A DNA stretch of 10,000 nt from Magnetospirillum sp. GTDB taxonomy: Bacteria > Pseudomonadota > Alphaproteobacteria > Rhodospirillales > Magnetospirillaceae. How positions within the stretch are numbered: position 1 is the first letter of the stretch; each line of letters opens with the position of its first letter. Shown here piece after piece: positions 6,472-10,000 of the stretch. The stretch is from NCBI GenBank assembly GCA_020217035.1, contig JAIWOG010000054.1:1-10000 (forward strand), written 5' to 3'. The notes below the pieces were generated by a model. That model was not told the origin of the DNA. It made no database searches and saw only the letters and a list, made by a program, of their open reading frames with translations. Position numbers and translations under genes: made by a program.

Positions 6472-7875
6472 GTGTACCAGGAAAACATCGTCGCGGCGGG
6501 CGAGTTGGACGCCCATCTGTTCGAAGTGCTGCGTCATTCCAAGGTGGATGGCACTCGCGTCGACGGCGAAGTTCCGCTGGTGGCGCTGGATTTCCTCGAT
6601 CGTTTGCCAGGATTGGATGACGCGCAGGCCGCCGCCCTGTGGTGCGAGATGGCCGACGTCCTGGCAGGTCTGAATTTTGTTTATTCCGCATGGATGGCTT
6701 ATCAGCAGGCCGCGGCACGGTGTCCGCAGGCATTGGCCCGGGGCGAGGTCATATCGCGTCGTGCCGACATGTTGGATCGCCATGGTTACGGCATGCGTGC
6801 GTCCTGTGATCGCCGTTTGGCGGCCCGATTGCGGGGCCAGCCTTTTCCTGCCGGCCGCATCGTCGAATTGGAGGACGACGGCTTGGCCGTGGTGTCCTGT
6901 CAAGGCGACCGCGACGAGTTCGCCCGTCTGTCGGCGAGCTTCGTCTCGCCTTTGCGTAACGATCCCATGCGGGATCCGGCCACCGTCAAGCCAGGCTTCC
7001 ACGCCGTCAGGGTGGATCGTTTCGGACTGCCGGTGGATCTTTCCTTCCTGGTGGTCGACAGCGAGTATCGTCCGATTGTGCAGGTGGAATGCGATGCCCT
7101 GGGTGACGACGTGCTGGCTTGCCGCAACACCAGCATCGAGCTGACGCCGTTGTGCGAAGCCGGCTATCGCGCCTTTCCCCTGGCGCTCAGGCAATTAGAG
7201 ATGAACGCGCAATGGATTGGCGCCGCCGAAATCATGCTGCAGGCATGGGACGACGATCCCAACGAAACGGTGCTCGCCTGGGCGTCGCGGCGGCGTGCGG
7301 TGGTCATCCCCATGCGTTACGCGACCATCCGGCTTGACCGTCCCTTGGCCGACATCCTGGCCGATTTTCGCCAGACCCATCGCAACCTGGCGCGCTGGGG
7401 GCTGTCCAACCTGACGTTCCAATCTTCCTTCACTCACCCCCCGCTGGATTTGATCCGCTCTTATCGACATCTGGTGACCCAGGAAGGGCGCATGTTGTTG
7501 GAAACCGAGGCCGAGACGCTCGCGCGATTGGAACGGGGCGAGATCAGTCTGCACGCCGCGTTGCGCCAAGGTGTTCGCGAGACGGTGGTGTCGGTCTCCT
7601 ATTGCGGAGACGTCGCCTATTACAGCGGCGCGGTGCGGAGTCATGACCAGGTCAAGTCGTCGGCGCAGGGGCTGATCTATCAGATCGTCGCGGAATTACG
7701 GGAACGCGGTATCCGCGAACTGATCCTGGGCGACCTGCTGGAGGGAACTGGATTCGATCCCAAGCTGCGCAGCATCGCCGCCTTCAAGGCTGGGTTCACC
7801 AAAAGCTTTCGATCGGGCAAGTGGGTCCGCGTCCATAGCGGCATTGCTCCGTCCATCCTGGATGTCTCGTCCTGA
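6472..7875 (+). CDS. FemAB/GNAT-like acyltransferase of unknown substrate
   Basis: A 467-residue cytosolic protein with no signal peptide. Residues 1-115 look helical and are not recognised. Residues about 175-280 and 285-455 resemble the paired GNAT folds of FemAB-like transferases (GNAT_6 type). The second part shows LADILADFRQTHRNLARWGL (292-311), a basic helix like that of FemX/FemA, SVSYCGDVAYYSGAVRS (374-390) as the core strands, and GLIYQIVAELRERGIRELILGD (400-421) with FKAGFTKSF (438-446), the usual ending. Family members move an aminoacyl or acyl group onto an amine or amino sugar. It sits between flagellin and flaF, so a role in flagellin or filament modification is inferred, with no direct evidence. 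The GTG start and the terminator upstream suggest low expression relative to flagellin. The stop at 7873-7875 leaves 82 bp before flaF. Confidence 0.78.
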   Translation: MYQENIVAAGELDAHLFEVLRHSKVDGTRVDGEVPLVALDFLDRLPGLDDAQAAALWCEMADVLAGLNFVYSAWMAYQQAAARCPQALARGEVISRRADMLDRHGYGMRASCDRRLAARLRGQPFPAGRIVELEDDGLAVVSCQGDRDEFARLSASFVSPLRNDPMRDPATVKPGFHAVRVDRFGLPVDLSFLVVDSEYRPIVQVECDALGDDVLACRNTSIELTPLCEAGYRAFPLALRQLEMNAQWIGAAEIMLQAWDDDPNETVLAWASRRRAVVIPMRYATIRLDRPLADILADFRQTHRNLARWGLSNLTFQSSFTHPPLDLIRSYRHLVTQEGRMLLETEAETLARLERGEISLHAALRQGVRETVVSVSYCGDVAYYSGAVRSHDQVKSSAQGLIYQIVAELRERGIRELILGDLLEGTGFDPKLRSIAAFKAGFTKSFRSGKWVRVHSGIAPSILDVSS

Positions 7876-7901
7876 GCCGTTCACTTAACCGAAAATAAAG
7901 G

Positions 7902-7941
7902 GATTGTGCCAAACAATCGGCCAGTAATAATCGCCCTGGCC
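7902..7941 (+). promoter_or_regulatory. Two inverted repeats in the flaF leader
   Basis: Immediately upstream of flaF are two perfect inverted repeats. One is GATTGT (7902-7907) with ACAATC (7913-7918), five-base loop. The other is GGCCAG (7919-7924) with CTGGCC (7936-7941), eleven-base loop. Neither is followed by a T-run, so they are not terminators. They end just before the AGAAAGG ribosome site (7942-7948) and may be an operator or a leader structure controlling flaF translation. Confidence 0.45.
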
Positions 7942-7957
7942 AGAAAGGTCGTCCTTC

Positions 7958-8389
7958 ATGTCGTACCCAAATTACGGTCAAGCTTCCTACAATTCCATGC
8001 CGCAGCCAGGCAACCCCCGCGCGACCGAGGCTTGGGCGCTGACCGAGGCGGCCCGCCGGATGTCCTTGGCCCAGAAGCCCGAGGTCAGCGACGAGGAATT
8101 GCTGGTTGCCGTGCGCCTGAACTGGCGCCTGTGGACGATCTTCCAAGCCGAGTTGGCTTCGCCGGAATGCCCGTTGCCGCTTGAGATGCGCCAGGACATG
8201 TTGTCCTTGTGCAACTTCATCGACAAGCGAACGGTGGAAATCATTTCAGACGTTGACCGGGCGAAGATCGACGCGCTGATCAACATCAATCGCCAGATCG
8301 CGGCCGGCCTGTTCGCCACTCCCAGTCAAGCGGAAGAGGCGTCCGCCGACCAGACGGCGGCTCCGGCCTCGACCAACGACGTGGTCTAA
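7958..8389 (+). CDS. flaF: FlaF flagellin regulator
   Basis: FlaF is a small cytosolic protein of alphaproteobacteria needed for flagellin synthesis and secretion. In Caulobacter it acts together with the translational repressor FlbT. The 143-residue product matches the family along residues 19-120: RATEAWALTEAARRMSLA (21-38), LLVAVRLNWRLWTIFQAEL (48-66), PLPLEMRQDMLSLCNFIDKR (72-91) and LININRQIAAGLF (107-119). The last 24 residues are an Ala/Ser/Thr-rich tail outside the family core. The ATG at 7958 has AGAAAGG nine bases upstream. No flbT is visible next to it, which differs from the common flaF-flbT pairing. It is 36 bp upstream of the TPR/OGT-like gene and may be co-transcribed with it. 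Confidence 0.95.
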   Translation: MSYPNYGQASYNSMPQPGNPRATEAWALTEAARRMSLAQKPEVSDEELLVAVRLNWRLWTIFQAELASPECPLPLEMRQDMLSLCNFIDKRTVEIISDVDRAKIDALININRQIAAGLFATPSQAEEASADQTAAPASTNDVV

Positions 8390-8425
8390 GCCACAGTCAT
8401 CATCACCATTCAGGGGGAAGAGTCG

Positions 8426-10000
8426 ATGACCGGCACCGAAACGCCGTCCGCCGTCGGCGGAATGTATGCCGAGTTCAAGAAGCTGTTGGACGCCGACCAA
8501 TTGCTCCCAGCCATGGAACTGGCCGAAAGCGCGTCCGCCCAAAGTCGTGATCCGCTTTTGTGTGTTTTCGCTCTGGCCTCGATAGCTTATCGCCAGGGGA
8601 TGATCGGCAGCGCCATCCAATTGGTGAAGGAAATGCACGAATCCGGTCAGGACGTGGCTGACACCCACGAATTGCTGGCCATCCTCTATTGCCAAGCCGG
8701 ATTGTTGTCCAAGGCTCTTTACCACAGCAAGGAAGCCACCATCTCGGCGTCCGACGGGCGGATGATCGCCTTGTTCGGCCCGGCCCTGCCCAACTTCACC
8801 CAGGCGTTATCCAACGCCCCGCATAAGCCGTTGATGCGGTCCGCCCAGGCGGCGCTGGACCGTTGGGACGTGGCGACCGCTATCATGCACGTTGAGCAAC
8901 ATCTGATGGTGGCCCCCGACGACGTCGAGGCCATCGACCTTTACGCCAACGCCTTGATCCAGGATGGCCGCATGGCCAAGGCATTGGGCATGCTGCGCTC
9001 GCTGGTCACCCTGGCCGGCCCCAAGCCGACCTTGCTGTCGCGAATCGGCAATTGCCTGGTCTCCATGGGGCGCCACGACCAGGGATTGGCCGCCCAGCGG
9101 GCCGCCTTGGTCGAAGCACCCAGCGCCATTCCGCTGTGGGGGGCGCTGGCGGCCGATCTGGTCTATCTGCCGCGTGGCCATTCCGATGCCCAATCCCTGA
9201 CACGGCAATGGGCCGAGTGCGTCGAGACCAAGGCGGTGAAGTCGCCGCGTCCGGCGCCGTTGATGGGCAAGTCCGACAAGGCGCTGGTCGCCTTCCTGTG
9301 CTCTCAACGCCTTAGCCCCATCGAACAGGAAATGCTGTCCAAGCTGGTCGGCGGCCTGGATCGTCAGCGGTTCCAGACCCTGTGCCTGGGCAACGGCGAA
9401 CTGAATGCCAAGCACAACGTCATCTTCCGTGGTGTGTTCGACCGCTGGCGCAATGTCGCCGAACTGGATGTCTTGACCCTGGGGGCGCTGATCCGTGGCG
9501 AAGGCGTGTCCATTCTGATCGACATGGATGGGCTTAAGGCTGCTGCCCGCGCCGGCTTGTTCCTGCGCAACTGCGCCCCGTTGCAATCGGCTTGGCTGAA
9601 CGCCCCGGCCCATGGTCCGGTGCCGGGCGCCAACATGCATCTGGTGTCGCAGTCCCGTGGCTTGCCGGGTGAGGTGGTGGTGCCGGGCGGGCGCTACCTT
9701 TGCGACGTGGTGCCGTTCTCGGCCGGACCGTCCCCGTCTGCCGGTGGCGGCTTTTGTTTCGGCGCCGATGCATCGATGGGACAGATCACGCCGCAAACGG
9801 CGGCCCTGTGGTCGCGGGTTCTGGCGGCGGTGCCGGGCAGCATGTTGTTGCTGCGCGACCACGGTCAATTCGCCGAGTCCGACAACGTCAGCGCCTTGAT
9901 CGATTCGTTCGGCAATTTCGGCGTCGCCCACAGGATCGACGTGGTTGCCGGCGAATTACAGGATTTCTGTGCCCAGGTGGACGTCATGCTGGCTCCGGTG
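8426..10000 (+). CDS. TPR protein with O-GlcNAc-transferase (SPINDLY-like) domain, 3' end beyond window
   Basis: The frame stays open for 525 codons to the right edge. Residues about 12-110 and 135-235 are helical TPR-like repeats (EAIDLYANALIQDGRMAKAL at 168-187). From about 283 the sequence follows bacterial OGT/SPINDLY GT41 proteins: KALVAFLCSQ (285-294), GEGVSILIDMDG (358-369), APLQSAWLNAP (384-394), FGADASMGQITPQTAALWSRV (445-465), then AAVPGSMLLLRD (467-478). Family members transfer sugar from UDP- or dTDP-sugars to Ser/Thr of proteins. Several family hallmarks are changed: DLxGHT reads DMDGLKA, WLGYP reads WLNAP, and the Lys of the KI(D/S)P motif is Gln453. AGGGGGAAG at 8412-8420 precedes the ATG. 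Next to flaF and flagellin, a role in flagellin modification is inferred; it may be an inactive or altered-specificity member. Confidence 0.83.
   Translation, partial: MTGTETPSAVGGMYAEFKKLLDADQLLPAMELAESASAQSRDPLLCVFALASIAYRQGMIGSAIQLVKEMHESGQDVADTHELLAILYCQAGLLSKALYHSKEATISASDGRMIALFGPALPNFTQALSNAPHKPLMRSAQAALDRWDVATAIMHVEQHLMVAPDDVEAIDLYANALIQDGRMAKALGMLRSLVTLAGPKPTLLSRIGNCLVSMGRHDQGLAAQRAALVEAPSAIPLWGALAADLVYLPRGHSDAQSLTRQWAECVETKAVKSPRPAPLMGKSDKALVAFLCSQRLSPIEQEMLSKLVGGLDRQRFQTLCLGNGELNAKHNVIFRGVFDRWRNVAELDVLTLGALIRGEGVSILIDMDGLKAAARAGLFLRNCAPLQSAWLNAPAHGPVPGANMHLVSQSRGLPGEVVVPGGRYLCDVVPFSAGPSPSAGGGFCFGADASMGQITPQTAALWSRVLAAVPGSMLLLRDHGQFAESDNVSALIDSFGNFGVAHRIDVVAGELQDFCAQVDVMLAPV

Noticed and set aside
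6449..6673. ATG-started 74-codon frame just after the terminator
   Set aside because: Basic, domain-free product overlapping the FemAB-like gene in another frame; the GTG frame at 6472 gives the conserved protein.
5477..6733. Long minus-strand open frame (418 codons) across flagellin and its terminator
   Set aside because: It is antisense to an unmistakable flagellin and runs through the terminator hairpin; its composition is shadow-like.
7906..8184. GTG-started 92-codon frame overlapping the flaF start
   Set aside because: It overlaps flaF in another frame and begins inside the leader hairpin; no family resemblance.
1..10000. CRISPR arrays, tRNA/rRNA genes, insertion sequences, phage genes
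   Set aside because: No regularly spaced repeats, transposase motifs, terminal inverted repeats or RNA-gene signatures were seen when reading both strands by eye.

Overview
The window is GC-rich (roughly 60-65%), every gene has dense alphaproteobacterial-type coding, and it carries a flagellin plus FlaF, a flagellin regulator found almost only in alphaproteobacteria. The best guess is a motile member of the Rhodospirillales, Magnetospirillum-like. The genus is inferred from overall protein flavour, not from a database match.

Left edge (1-145): the first codons of a DegT/DnrJ/EryC1-type sugar aminotransferase run off the left end on the minus strand, divergent from everything else. An 83-bp divergent spacer follows.

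Left half (146-5303, all plus strand): six tightly packed genes that read as one glycan-building operon. They are rmlA (dTDP-glucose synthesis), a FabG-like SDR, a NeuD/PglD-like sugar acyltransferase, a TPR protein with a GT-B glycosyltransferase domain, a stand-alone acyl carrier protein, and a SAM methyltransferase. Four of the five junctions overlap by 1-4 bases; the other gap is 26 bp. Together with the divergent aminotransferase, the set suggests synthesis, N-acylation (possibly with an ACP-borne hydroxyacyl group), methylation and transfer of an amino-dideoxy sugar. The flagellin next door is the obvious candidate acceptor.

Right half (5304-10000, plus strand): a 203-bp regulatory region leads to flagellin, which is followed by a very strong intrinsic terminator. 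Next come a FemAB/GNAT-like acyltransferase with a GTG start, flaF, and a TPR/O-GlcNAc-transferase-like protein open at the right edge. In that last protein the hallmark catalytic residues of the family look replaced.

The main hypotheses are that the window is a flagellin modification locus with an ACP-dependent acyl-sugar pathway, that a FemAB-like enzyme is inserted in the flagellin-flaF unit, and that the terminal OGT-like protein has a degenerate active site. No rRNA, tRNA, CRISPR array, insertion sequence or phage gene was seen, and no stretch over 300 bp lacks a gene.
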